Below the pieces are notes generated by a model, which saw only the letters and a program-made list of their open reading frames with translations, was not told where the DNA came from and made no database searches. DNA of 64,000 nt from Marsupella aquatica (Eukaryota; Marchantiophyta), in NCBI GenBank assembly GCA_973895155.1, contig OZ316894.1, forward strand, positions 16,182,001 through 16,246,000, written 5' to 3'. Both the position numbers and the translations under genes were made by a program. Each line of letters begins with the position of its first letter. Positions within the stretch are counted from its first letter, which is position 1. This document shows positions 33,378 through 47,662 of the stretch, one piece after another.

Positions 33378-36300
33378 ATGGCGACAATTGCGCAATCCCT
33401 GCTTCCAAATCACGTCTTCGGGATCCAGTCCGTGCTCCGTGATGGCTTGCATTTTGTGGATGACACCACTGTGGTTTACACTGCGGGGCACACCGTGGTG
33501 TGGTGGACTATGGACCAAAAGAATCAGAAAGTTGGCGTGGGATCTATGGATACCGAGGCCATTACAGCAATTACTGTGAGCCACAACAGAAAATTTGTGG
33601 CCGTGGCGGAGAGTCAAATGCCGGAGCGTCCCGTGATTCTGGAGCCGAAGAAAGAAGTAAGCGAGCTCTCAAAAGCCGTCGATGCAGCCAAAGCAGCCCC
33701 AGTGCTGGAGATCAAGGGGCCCGTGATCACACTGTTCGATTCGCAGACAGCCAAGAAGAAGAAAGTCCTAATGGGCGGGGAAGTCGGATCACGGTCATAT
33801 GTTTCCCTCGCCTTCACCGCCGACAATAGGAGCCTGGCAGCTCAAGGAGGGCCTCCGGAGTGGAATTTGATGCTCTGGAGTCTGGATAAATCGAAGTTGA
33901 TTTCATCGATCAAAGTCTCCACAGAGCGCGAGGTTTTCCAGGTATGAATAGTGGATTCTTTACATACTCCTAAGCTGGTCCTAATGCGGTCGTCCAAGCA
34001 AGCTTGCAAAGATTTTGCTCTCCTCTAGTTTGCCACTATTGCTGCGGTCGGTGGTTGTTAGCGTCTCAGTCTCAACGGCGACGAATGCGTGAGACATTTT
34101 CTTCCTTTGTCATTCTTGCCTTAATCATAAGCTAGTTGGTATCTAAGAAATCAGAATTTGTCATCGGCATTGCTTTTTTGGGAACACAGAAGTAAATAGT
34201 TATCCTAATGTTGAAAGTTGTCAATATCAATGGTGGCCGCTGAATTCCTCTCTTATGGACACTTAGGTATGGGCCTCTCTGGCAACGACCTCCTTGCAAC
34301 GAAGTCTCTAGCAATTTGAATGAAATCCTTAAGGCTTTAGATGCAATTTCCAGACATATTAGCAAAGAGAGTCCGTCTGGCCTGTCACCGGTGACCGGAC
34401 AAGCAGTAGCAGAATCCCAACCTCTCCCAGAGATGTTTCATTATTAAAAGCCTCGTCTGTTGTGGAGCGTCCTGAAAACTGCTGTGTATTCTCATTCAAG
34501 AAAGGTTCCGTTTTCTTTCGTTTGTAGCCAAGTAGGGAAATCTTGGTACGTTAAAAACGTGGCAGCAGTTTTTTTCTGAACACGTGGTAAGAGAGTCGAT
34601 AAACATTGGTATGAGTCTTCTTGTTTCCACTAGTTTGGAGACATGCTGAATAAGTGCTTAAGCTGGTGGCGAAGGCTGCACCTTCTAGGTCAGAGTATCG
34701 AATGCGTACACACAGGCTCGTGTGTCCACCTCGCACCGTCCTCCAACACCCCCGTCCTAACAACAATCCCATCGGGCATCAGAATTTTTTAGAGAAAAGA
34801 CGAATGCAAAGAAGAGCGCGATCGAGAGTCGTGTGAGATGAGTTAAAATTAAAATGTAGAGATGTCCACGCAGCTGGACATCTTGCATTGAATAGGCAAA
34901 ACTGAAATTGCATATCCGATCTTCTAATGTCACGAGAATGGATGGTCTCATTCGTCCGTTTTGGATGGTTGTAATTCAGCAAGTTGTTTTTTTCACGTCA
35001 CTTTGCGTGATGAATCATCCCGTGCTTGTCTCTTGCAAGACCAAAACATAGCTCGTGGATGCAGGTCCAGTGCTGCCTCGGTGATGTCACCGTTATCACA
35101 TGTATTGGAGATGGATTTTTTAAGACTTTCAGAGCGACTGATTCATTGCTGAGGCAAATCTCCACAGACATTGGAAAACGTGAAGGGCAGAAAGTGCTCC
35201 ACCATTTATGGTTAGCTGGTGAAGGAGGCGAGAAGGGTTCCACTGATAAGGAGAAAGAGAAGGACCGAGTAGACAAAGAGAGGGAAAGTGCCTGTCTATA
35301 TGCAATGGAAGACGGAGAACTTTTGTACACCGAAGGTGGGGTGGTATGTTCTCTTTGTTGATGCAATGGTTCCTGGTAGTGCTTGTTTTGTTGAAGCTTT
35401 TCGTTGTGCTGATTGTGGAATATCGTAAGGAAAGCCGACGTGTGGTCTTATGTTGCCTCCACCTCTCGAGGAAAACGGCATGCAGGTACCGCCAAAGAGT
35501 CATCCCGAACAGTAGAATGAGTGACCTGTCTACTATTACAGACACTCAAACTCTGAGTACATTTCTGTTAACATCCATGCTAATTGCATAGTAGTTTTAC
35601 TTGCTCGCTTGCACTGGCAACAATTGAAGGGATGTTTGAGGTCACGCTGACTATGATCTGATGAATAGAATGAATCTGCAGATTGTTGGAACAGTGTGTC
35701 CTTTCGGTGGTCTACCTGGAGCAGGGGTTGTTGAACTCATGGTACAGTTCTCGAAAGGATTTATAGCAGCAGAAAGGGGAGGCAGCTTAGCTATTTATGA
35801 GAAGATTGATGAAGAGAACTTTAAAAGAATACGGTCTTTCAAAGTAGACATGAGTGGTGCAAGGATGGTCAGTTTCAGCTTGTCTCCGAGCGAGGACCTG
35901 ATTATTGGCGTTCTGGAAAGCAGGCAGATTCTTGTAATACCGTTCCAAAATTCAGAATTCTACAAACCAGATGAAGTTCCCAAAGAAATAACTGTGCATG
36001 TGAGTACATCGTATTTCATATGAATGCTTTCTGACCTTAATTACCAACCGCCAGCTGATATGTTTACCTCTGAAATCGTTGTTTGCAATGTATCAAAAGC
36101 TGATTGCTTTTAAATGTTGAAGTGTACTAACTTCAAACCGTAGCGAAGATCTGTCCAGTAAAGCGCATCTCCACGGCTTTTCTAACGCAAGAATTTTGGA
36201 AATGCAGGGCTACCACTCTGGAAATATCACAGGTTTAGATGTCTGTGTTAGGAAACCGTTGGCTGTAACATCCAGCTCGGATAAAAGTGTGCGTGTATGG

Positions 36301-39300
36301 AACTACGTGGATAAGTGTTGCGAGCTTACCAAAATTTTCCCTCAAGAAGCGCTATCTATTGCGCTACACCCGAGCGGTGTGTGCTACCTCTCGTAAAATG
36401 CTGGTAGAACTTAGTGTGCTCCAGTCAGAAAGTTGTGAATCCTGAAGCTTTCCAATCTGGTTCATTGACGTCTCCTGCCAAGTTCCCAGTAAAAAATGGG
36501 TTTATAGTTCCAGACGAGTCTGATCTGGCATGTAGAAATGGTGTCTCCCCCTCTCCAAGCACAGCTAAGTACTTTGGGTATCATTCCACTTCAGCAAGGG
36601 TTTACTGCTTTTGTGAATGGTTCTTGTTTGTCGGGCAACAGGTTCGACGATGAGTCTGTTTTCTTCTTGGCTCTAGAAAGGAATCTAGAATTTAGCTCGC
36701 CAAGGTCGGCGCTATCCATTCAACAAAGCAAACTCTATTTTTGAGGTCCTAAATAACAACTTAATCTCCAGGTAGTGTTAACGTTAACGAACGGAGCTTT
36801 TTAGGAAAGAAGTGGTTATACCAGAGCTTGCCTATATTTCCGCACTTGGACATAAAGTACAAAACATATGTCTGGGCTATCTGTGCTAAAGAAATACAAA
36901 GCAAATAAAGGGATCAGTTTCAGCAAATTGGAAGGTTTCTCCAGTTCCTGTGATATCAATCATTCTTTTCATTTCATTGCCCATTTGATGAGCTACTCTT
37001 ATTCTTGCAGCTGCGGTTCGATCTCTCTGGGTGTTGATTCCTCTCATGATTGTGAATCTCCTCACCTGGGCTAAGATCTAATGTTCAGAATTGAAAGCAT
37101 TTCTCTTGTGTGGTTGCCAGGCTTGCATGTCATTGTAGGCTTCACGGACAAACTCCGTTTGATGAATATCCTAATGGATGACATGCGTGTTACAAAAGAG
37201 TTCAACATCAAATCATGTCAGGACTGTGCTTTCAGCACAGGAGGGCAGTATTTTGCGGCGGTGCAGAGCAACACTGTCTACATTTTCTCAACTTACACAT
37301 TTGAGAATCTTGGAAACTTAAGAGCCCACAATGGCAAGGTTCGTCGTCGTTCGTCTTAGGCGACCCTGCAATCGGTTGCTATCTGCGAAATGAACTCGTT
37401 AACTAGCACATTAGAAAATATGAATTTTTAACAAAACAACCCGATCTGCGAATGTCCCGCTTCCGAGGAAGTACATATTGTAAACTCATCCTCGGGGAGT
37501 GGACTTGCAAATACATGGATTTTCTATCAAGTCCTGAGTCATCCGAACTGTTTCCTTCAAGCAATCAAGCCAAGGGACTTCTGATGTCCCAGGCAGACGT
37601 CTGATGCACTCGCGAATTCTTGAGTTAGTGTAAAGAATCCCAGTGAAGGATGGTTTTGCTCAACATCAATTAACGTAGATGCTGTGCACTTAACTTGTTT
37701 CATGAATTATACTTCTCTCAATTTAAGGGTTGAGAAATTTGTATGGGCCTCAAGTGATTGAATGCTTGGAAATGGACATACATGAACAGTCTGGGTCCGT
37801 CCAGAGTCCTGGTCTATGACCGCATAGCTACGACAGGCAATTATGAATTACGACACAATTATCATCAGTAGCAAGGAAAGTTGCATGCAAATGGAACTGT
37901 TTTCCGACTGGCCCTAAACTTGACTTATTTCCCTGTGTGCCCACATCCATAAAATGTGCGAACTCACTGTCAGTCAGTCCTCTGAATACGTTGTTGGCAG
38001 GTGCGGAGTATCTGGTGGTCACCCGATGACACCTGCATGCTAACAGCAGGGGTTGATGGAGCAATTTATGAATGGCAGCTTCGTGACTTCAAACGTTTCC
38101 GTGAGAATGTTATCAAGGGCTGTGTCTATACCAGTGTTGTTGGGGTTAAAGATTCCCAAACCTTCTTTGCGGTGGGATCAGACCACAAGCTGAAGGAACT
38201 TGATGATACATCTGTGGTCAAGGTATTTGGCTTTGAAACATCTTTTCAGATTAAATCAGGAATTGATAAGTAATCTCTCCACGGAAGAGCAGAGTATTAA
38301 GGAATCCTCAGAGAAAACAGGCGTCTAGAGAGTTGTTGCCAGTCAGGATTTGTCCAATTTTGCTGACTAGCACATGTATTAGAATCAGGAGAGCTTTTTC
38401 TCGTCCCACTTGTAGCTTTTTCCTCCCTTGACATTACATATGTACAACCCAATGATATGATCCCATCTAGATCACCTCTTATGCACTCAGCACTCGAGAT
38501 GTAGTTTCCCTCCTTAAGTCCTCGAAGGTTTTCCCATGTTCCACTTTGGAGCCCGAGGACTACATAGTTTTCATAGTATGGTTTTTGTTTTAATATAAAC
38601 AACAAAATTATATCATTTTTTTTTTACAGTCCTAATTATAACGCAAGTCCACTGGTACGTCATATTGAATGCCGGCATAGGACGTCATGACCTCAGCACA
38701 CCCATGGCACCCCGAGTTTTCAGCACACCGCGCTCCACGCCAGCAGCAGGGTCCTCAGCTGAAGCGAAAACGACCACGTACCAGACCTCATAACTATCAT
38801 GCTGCGCTCACCGGAGTTACTCGCATCATTTTATCGTAGCTATTCGCTTGTACAATGCCTTTCAGTTCCTCCATTGCAGCTTTTGTACTGGTCTGGTTCT
38901 TTTGGGCAGACTTGCCACATTTTCCATTCATTAAATTGCTCCTCCTGGGGATTTTTTGGACTGTAAAATTCAAAGTTCCGAAGATCGCTCACAAACTCAG
39001 GTTCTCCGCCATGGTCGAAAGTAACGCTGTCAAAGGATAATTTGCAGCACATGAATGGCACATCAGGCTGTGGAACAGATGATCCCTGAATCTCCGGGAG
39101 AAATAGCAAAATTTAGATCGATGATAATCTGCTTTGAGTTTGATTTTGTCCTTACAAATTACTGTGGAGATGGTAATCCTAGTGATCTGTGAGAAGGTTG
39201 CTTTGACTGCATATGAATTAGCTACCATAGAGATGGGCGAACACTTGCAGGCACATTTTCAAAAGCTTACGAGTAACTCAATATAATGCAGGAGTATTTC

Positions 39301-42300
39301 AATCCTGTATTGCTAACGCAAATCTCACTTCCTGTGGGAAGCCGCCTACTCTTTGCTGGAACAGAACTTGGGTCCATACGAGCCTATCGGTACCCTCTCT
39401 CAGGCACGTAATACTGGTCATTGTTATTCAATTAGATTCTTCATTTACTCGGGAACAACACAAGCCCAAACACATAGAAATATATCTCCCAAAGAACCCC
39501 CTTTTGAAATCTTCTTTCGAACTAACCAAATCTCTAGCTTCAAGGTAGCAGAACTGCCCTAAAGGATTAATTCGATTCCATTCGATGCCTTCCTGGGGAA
39601 ATTTAAAATTTCACTTCAAATATTTTTTGAGCACCTTGGACTTTCCTGTCTAGTGTAGATTTTGATTGTTTAGGTGACGTCTTGTGGCTTCGTGCTGTCT
39701 CTAGTGAGAAAATTGGTTGGGCTAGCCTTGAATCCTTCTTGCAATTTGGGTTGGAAGCAGGGGATTTTTATGAAGTTCAGGCAATCACTTCGCCAGTTAC
39801 CAGACTATGTGTTAGTGCCGACTCCACTTTGTTACTTTGCGCTGGTGATGATGGAGTTGTGGTGATCTTTGATATACGTGATAAAGAGAAAACTCTTGCT
39901 AGCCATGTCGCCCGGAAGGAACAAGATGTTACACATTGGGCCCCGGAGGTGCTTGTTCTGAAAGTGGATCTGGAAGACTTGAAAGCTCGAGTTCAAGACC
40001 TAGAGCAGCAGGTATATCAGATCCTAAAATGAGATTCTTAACTTGCAATGAAGCTGAACGAGTTAAAGATGATTCTTAGTGCGATTGGAGTGACAAGCCC
40101 CATGTCTCCATTGAACAATGCTCTTGACAGGATCAATTTGACGGTCAGATACTGCACGTGCAAATGAGTTGAGATGTAGAACTTGCCTCCTTACTTCCAA
40201 TGACCCCTATCTCTCGCAATATATGCCCCCGGATGCTGCCCGATCCGGTTAGCAAAGGCTGAAACTGGAGACGAAAACTGTCGATGGTTTACAATTCTAG
40301 GGTTGGACGACAAATGCAGCAGATTGAGAAAACAAAGATTAGAGTCTACTATGGTTTCTGATGGCTTTGTTGGATTGCCCCTCGAAACAGCTCATCGAGG
40401 TCCAGACTCATTGTGAGTACCAACTGAAAGTCAAGGATGAAGGTATTGCACTGCATGTCAAGGAATTGACCGATACCTTCAACAAGGAGTTTTCAGAATC
40501 AAAAGTGGGATACGAGCTACTAATTCAGCAAGGAAAGCAAAAGGTATACATAGCGGATTTCAGAACATCCTTCTGCCCATAGGATCGTAAACATTCCAAA
40601 GAGTTTGAAAAATGGAATTCCGCGAACCTCTCTTTACCATTCACAAGAAGGGGATCTGTTTGTAGTCGTGTGAGGTAAATAAGGAGTTGAAGAGGGGTTG
40701 AGTCTGAATACGCCCAACAGAAATTTGAGCTATAGGGTAGATTGGACCTGTCGTTAAGACGAATCAAGTAACGTGATTTTAGCGTTGTGGCTTCTGTACA
40801 GGTTTCTTCACCTCTAGATTGTTTAGGTCTATGAGTTTTGCTGGTGTATATAAAATTAGATCGCCTTTTTTCATTTAAGGATTTCCGTGTTGTGACTAGT
40901 TTTCATACATGGAGACTGAATTCAATCTGGTCTCGTCAATTTCCGAATGTTTATATCTCGAATCTGCTGAAATTTTCAGGAACTGGAGTTGGAACTAAAG
41001 CAGAAGCAAATAGAAGAGATCCAGGAATTGAGACTAATAGAGATGGAAGAGCAATACAGTAAGAAAATGATGGTCGAGGTTGCAAGGTAATCAAGTCTTC
41101 TGTGCAATGATTTTTATGCCGATCACGTTGTGTGTTGAGTCTAACAGAAATGATCAGTCAGTACTGCGAAGTTCTCGGGCTTGAATATTTAGCTTATTGA
41201 AAATGTGGGGCCATCCCTCGAATGGTCCTGAAACAAGAATCCTCTTCGTTGAGTACGTGATGAGGTTTGTTGAGGTTCTATCAGGTATCAAGCTCTCGAG
41301 ACTGAGAAAGAATTTCTGAGATTGGAATATGCAGAAGATCGTGCAGTCATGGAGGATAAGCATGAGAAGTCTCTCGTTGTAAGGAAGATAGACACCTTTC
41401 TCCTAAGCTGAAAGGCTGATGACTCATTTGTATAGTTTCGTGTTTAACACTATCAATAGAGGACGACTCCCTGTCCCGGACTTTTCTTTCCTTGTGGATG
41501 AAAATGTTCCGTCAACTCCACAGCCCTGAAGGGAAATAGTCAGGATTACATAAGATTCTCATCATTATTGTCTTATAGAACCTTTGGAGACACGTACTAC
41601 TTGAAAGCAATAATACTGAGGCGTGGTCGAAACAGGATCTCACGGATGCATATGAGAGCAAACTTGAAGCGCATGAAAATGAATATGCAAAGCTTAAGGA
41701 ACAATCGGCCCAGGAGCGTCTGGAATTTGAGGAAATTAGACATCAAATGGAAGAGGACACGGACAAAGAGATAGAAGACCTGAAAGAGCAGTTAGCACTC
41801 TCCCCAACTTATTCAATTGTTTGATTGTCCTTCTCAGGTCACACGTGCTTGATTGGGTGAAAGAAGTACATAGCTTGGGGGTTGACAGCTTATGGTGGTG
41901 GCTAGTGTACAACGATTTGTGTGTAGTATGTCATGGGTGTAGTATGTCATGGGTGTAGTATGTCATGGGTGTGGCTTTCCTGCATGGATTCTAGTGATCA
42001 TCATATTCTGCTTGAAGAATATGGGGAATGACTTCGCAAGAAGCACTAGCACGTATCACCGCCCATCCTTAAGAATGCGTTTGCAATGATTCAAAGGTCT
42101 CTAGGTGCTATAGTCACAAACTGATTTCAAGGAATCTACTAGCTTAGTCTCTTCAGACGTTTTATGGTTTCTCAAATCTGCCTTTGCATTTTAATCAGGT
42201 TTGATTCACAGCTTGCATCTGAGAAGGAAACTGTTATACGCCTAAAAGGTGAGAACGGGATTATGCGCAAGAAATTTCTTGAGTTTCAAAAGGAGAATGA

Positions 42301-45300
42301 AGAACAGAGAGAGGAGCTCATACAGCTTTTCCAGCAAAAGAAGGAGCTATATGATATAATTGGCTCCTTAGAGCGCGACATTGCGTACTTTTCATCTCTA
42401 CACTTAGTTGTTTCATGTCTAGTTGGCAAATATAGCTGATATTAGTCTGTTCATAACCTTGACTTTTGTCACGGGGCACCTTCTACTGCACCGCCCAGTT
42501 ATGATGATTACTAAGCATCAGAGTTGCTAGACTTTCTCCGTATTTTGGGCCATACCTTATATATCTCGCTCCTCGATTTCAGATATTGCTCTAGGTCTTA
42601 TGACAGTAATTTTGTTTGCTCCCATTTACAGGTTTTCTGGTGGTTGGATCAAGTCATTGTTCTTGTTGGACGCAGAGGCTTGAAGAAAGACATAGAGGAG
42701 CGAGATGAAACAATTGGAGAGAAAGAGAAGCGTATTTATGATATGAAACGAAAAAATCTGGTATGTTGTTCGTACCATGAAATTATATTTTGGCCCCGTG
42801 ATCCCGGCCTGTGCTGGAACTGGGAGAACTTGATCTTCGCTTGAGGTCTAATTCTTACTTCTGGGGTTGAGATGTGATCCTGGAGAAACCACAGCCAAGT
42901 TTGATCAGTCGTCTCTCCAAAACAGTTTTCCCTCCAAGCTCCTATGTGATCGAGGAATTGCATAACATGATGACAAGTTTCTGCAATTCAAGTCCACGTT
43001 GGAGAAAGGAGGCTCCGAGATCCAAGAACTGGAAGTAGATCTTTGCAAACCTCATCTAAGCATGGAAGGTCTCAATGAATAACAGGATAGCATATAAGAT
43101 AGAGTCTTTGTCCAGGGGGGATGCAATACAGCCAGAACACCTCTCTCGCTGTGACCATCACCGTCCTTGAGAATGATCTCTTTTACTTAAGAGGCTTGTA
43201 TCAACGTTACGAAGCAACAAATTCTGCAAAAGCTGTGTTATCAGATGAGGCAATAGAGGGATCAACAGAATACTCTGATGCGGACACTCATCCTCCCGCT
43301 AAACCTGTGGTTCCAATGAACTCCCTACTATGTGTCATTAACCCGGACTCAGTGCAGTCAGTTGTTCAGAAGTGGATATGCCACATCGGGTCCTCCCAAG
43401 CTTTGTTCAAAGAAAGAGTGAAGCTCTAAAAGTTTAAATGGAACAAACATGTAGATGTGAACCCCTACCTGGAAGAATGCAAACTTTCCCAAACACAGCA
43501 AACCTATGATTCCATCAATCCACAAATTATTTTTTGGAATGGATATCGGTCACACAATGGCTAGGGAAGGCTACTATTCCGTTTGGGTTAATCCTATTGT
43601 ATTAATTGTCCCTTCCCAGTGACGTAATTAGAGCTGGAAGTCTCCTAGAGTCGCTTTTTCAGGAACTATTTGAGAGAATTCTAGTTTGACATTCTAGGAG
43701 GGTGCCGCGTCTTGTTTTGGAGATTACCGCATCTACAAGTTAGAAAATTAGGAATTATACTACGTGACCTAGATCAAAACAAAGAGAAGGTTTTTCCTTA
43801 GGCTTTATGATATTATCTAACCGACTACCCATTCTCACCTGTGTATTGGTTTAATTTGTTTCATTCAGTCCATGCACGTCGTCAGGGTCAGGGATTTGAT
43901 TTGACGAGCGAAGCGAGTAATAGATTCGGCGTTCCAACCTTTTGACGTGGTGTCTATAATGGGGAAGCTAATATTGCGATTTTTTTTTCTATACTGAATC
44001 GCCAAGCACCCTTGTTGGTAGATTCATTATAATTTAGCAGAAACTTGCAGTTCCTCTTAAGAGGGAAATGATTACCCAGATGTCCTCTTAATCATCGTTT
44101 CCTTTGGAGCTGAACATATCAGTGCCCTTTCAGAATTAAGCAGTTGGCTTGCCAAATCTACTCCCTAATTGACGGAGAGAAAGTTTCCAAAATTTGTGAC
44201 GAGCAGGAGCTTGAGAAGTTCAAGTTTGTCTTAGACTTCAAGATTAAGGACCTCAGCGAACAAATCGAGCCAAGAGAAGCCGAACTGCAAGATGCCAAAG
44301 ATCAAATCAGGAAGATGGAAACAGAACTAGAAAGGTGGGTAATCCTACGCCAGAATTTCGATCCTGCAAGGTTTCTGGCTTTTTTTCCTTTATCAGCAAA
44401 GAATTTAGCTACCAGCTGCTTTTCGATGTGGACTTCAACCATTGAGGTCTATACTGACTGATATTATGACTATGGAGATATGGGGCTGCAAGATCATATA
44501 CTAACAAATGCGCCCAGTCCACGTGAAATTTGTTTCTGTAACCTGACTGATAGTCGGAGAGCCAGCTAGGTGTGAATGTTTATGTCCAAGTCATGGGTTC
44601 TTCCAAGTGACTTCGAGTTCGTTAACTTTGTACCCGGTGGATTTGATAATTCATGCCTCAAAGTAGATAGCAGTTCTGACAGGCATACTTTTATCATCAC
44701 CAGCTCAACATTGCCAGTAATTGCATGACGTGTTAGTCTTTTAGAGTGAAAAGTTCATTCTCATGACTCATTTGACTGTGCGTGCAGCCAAAGGTTTCCT
44801 CTCAGTATGTGTGGTCCTTGGGGCAGGTTTTTTTTCTCATATAAGTGTTTTCTCTTACATTCTTACCGAGCCGGAGGTTGCTAGTGCAAATGTACTAGGA
44901 AGCAGCTCCATGTGGAAGGGTGAACTCCCTCATGCTAAACTGGTCCTTTTACGGACTTGCCCAAGCCTTTGGTCACTTGCAAGTAGGCCATTGTGTTAAA
45001 GAGACAATCCGATCAAGACGTCTAACATGGGAAAACTTTGGATAGACTTAAGTATAAAGTCCTCTCTCTCTCTCTCTCTCTCTCTCGTGTTTGAAGTGCC
45101 TCAATTCATTGAACAGGCTGTTATGTCGTTGATGGATTAACTAGAGGCTTTGGTTGATACCTGGCTGGATCCGTAGGTCACATTCCACGAGCAACAAGAA
45201 GGACTTGGCAATCTCTCAACTCGAGCTGAAACTTGAAGGAATGGAAAACGAACAAATGGAACTCCGAGCTGCAAATGTGGCCGCCACTACAACGCTTAAG

Positions 45301-47662
45301 CATTTCCAGCACGATTATTACGAGCTCGCGGCCATGATCACTGTCAGTATCTCTCCTGCGTTCCTAACTACGTTACTGCATAGACTAGGTTTGGCTTTTT
45401 TGGTGCGTGCCGTTAATATACAACCTTACTATTCGAATTGACCATCTTCACAGTATCGGGCAAAGATTTCGCACCATCAGTCTGCCCATTTTCTCTCAAG
45501 TCACATTAATAGAACCCTCTGTAACAACCGACTGTCCAAATGCGCGCGTCTGCTAAGGGGTATCCTTTACGTGCAAGAAGATCGCAGCGTTTTGTCCTGT
45601 TCTAGAGTAGGTCTTGTATTATTGGTTGGGTTTTTGCAATCATTCGTTTAGAAGTGATGGATTTGCAATTTTATCTATTGACTTGTATCCTTTGTTGCGT
45701 TTTTCCAATCATTCATGTAGAAGTGATTGATAAGCATTTTCTTCTATTCAGTTTCTCTTGCCCATAGTTTAGCATGTCAAAGAGATGAAGTTCAATGATT
45801 GCCGAAGTGCTCACCATGAATGGTAGAGAGTACTCAAAAGAGGGTCTTTCCGTATACCTTGTTTTGTTTGTCATCGTGTTGTAGGAGCCCGAGAAGCTGA
45901 AGCCCGCCGTCATCGCGTTATATAAGAAGTATGTCGAAGATAAGATTGATCTCAATCCGATCGACGGAGACCTCGAGAATGACAACAACCGTCAACGAGA
46001 TTTCCTGGAGAGATCGGTGAGAGCCATGGGTCTCTTTCCCCCGCTTATGCCATTCCACCAGCTTGTCGGGTCTGATTACTAGAAAATCACAAATAGTTTC
46101 CAGAGATTACCGTTGACTGGAAGCTATAACACCCCGGGAAACTGTTGTCGTTACTGAAAACGCCCCCCGATTACGAAAATGTACGATGACAAGCATGGTG
46201 AATGTCCATTCCTATTGTTTTGATCGCATCCTTTTCGGAGAGTACTACCGATTTTGTGATGTTTTGCTACCTTCACTGTACAGGGCTGCCTGCACTGCGG
46301 TTGTCATTCCCGAGTTCATTGTTCTCTCCCTGGAAACAGCCCGCAACTGCCTTCCTGCTGCTTGGCGGGTTAAATTTCGCCGGGTAGTCAAGTTTTGTTG
46401 GAACTTGTAACAGCTTGCACATTTTAAAGAAATTTCACTAAGCAGATGGAAACAAGCGAACATTGCGGACTGAGCATGTCTAGAAGACAGGTCTCAGAAA
46501 TCAGCATTCAATGTTGGATTGCCAGTCAGCCAGGCAGTATCCAGTAAGCGGTTGGACAGCTACGTGCAGACCCCTAGCTTGCTTTCGCAAGCGAGATAGT
46601 GACGACGTCCTCTACAACAATTACGAGTCGGAGGGGGCATACAAATAATTAAATTTGCATGTTATCATAAATTTGAGTGAGTGCATGCAGGTAGCGGGTC
46701 TTCGTCGCAAGCTTCATAAAGAAATGGAAGCGCACCACACGAATCATCTGCATATCATGCAAGAGAACGTCTCGCTGATCAAGGAGTTGAACGAGCTGCG
46801 GCGCGAGTTGAAGACGATGAAACTGAACGCGCACAAGGGGATATTGCAGCAGGGAAAACCCGGCCCCTCTCACCGAGGCAGCAGGAAGACAGTCAATCTC
46901 AGCGAGGGCTCCGCAGCCAACTCAGCCAGCCACCAAATGGAACTGGACGACTTGCGGCACCGGATCATCAGCTTGGAAGAAGAGTTAAGCACCAAATCAG
47001 AACGCATTTTGCATCTGGAGAACGCAGTCCAGGAGCTGGAGAGCGTACAATCGCGTCCCAAGTCCAGAGGCGAGCTCCCGCCCATGGACGGGAGACTCTT
47101 CCAAGAGAACGTCGAGCATGAATATCACCAAATAACAGAACCTTCTGCTCCACGTCCACGTCCACTCTCATCGCCCGGCAAGAAGACGGTCCAGATTCGG
47201 GAACCTCCCGATCAATTCGGTTCATACTCGACACTCGCGTCCGACGCCGTCCCCGCTAGCCCCAAAGTCGGCCAAACGCTCCAAAATTTCACGAATCGAG
47301 GAGGAGGAATCGGAACAGCAGACTCCGCCGCTTGCGAAGTTCATGGTCCTGCCTCCGGGAAGACTTTCTCGACCTCCTCCTCGACAACATTCTCGAGTTC
47401 GACGTCGACGTACGAGCGAATCGAAACAGAGGTCACCGAGGGGACGAGCTGGTCGGACTCTTCCGTCACCTCTGGGGTGGAAGAATCAATGCGCACTCCG
47501 ACGAATTCGATGTCAGATCCTGACTTCTCTTCTTCTTTGGGAGGAGAATGGCGTTCTATTGACCATGCACACGATAGCAGTGACAGTCCCACGGGCCCAT
47601 CTGAAATCCCCTGCACTAGCAGCTCGAGCCATCCCTCTGAAATCCTTTGCACTAGACATTAG
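33378..47662 (+). CDS. CFAP57: CFAP57-like (WDR65) axonemal WD40/coiled-coil protein
   Basis: Eighteen exons: 33378-33941, 35065-35343, 35682-35999, 36208-36376, 37121-37338, 38001-38222, 39292-39403, 39761-40011, 40400-40543, 40980-41086, 41285-41378, 41621-41790, 42199-42384, 42676-42760, 44207-44334, 45177-45342, 45885-46016 and 46691-47662. They sum to 4317 nt (1438 aa) with phases matching throughout. Exons 1-8 give WD40-type repeats ([52 protein letters not shown]). Exons 8-18 give long coiled coil with family landmarks ([64 protein letters not shown]). A Ser-rich tail of ~200 residues is extra. CFAP57 helps assemble or dock inner-arm dyneins in motile cilia. Exon 7 has a GC donor, and the C-terminus runs into a satellite. 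Confidence 0.93.
43121..43429 (+). other. Unassigned open frame in CFAP57 intron 14
   Basis: A 102-codon frame (…[23 protein letters not shown]…) inside the 1.4-kb intron between exons 14 and 15. It has no CFAP57 similarity and no motif I recognise. It could be a retroelement fragment or chance. Confidence 0.25.
45061..45087. repeat. (CT)n microsatellite in CFAP57 intron 15
   Basis: About 13 CT units upstream of exon 16. Confidence 0.9.
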
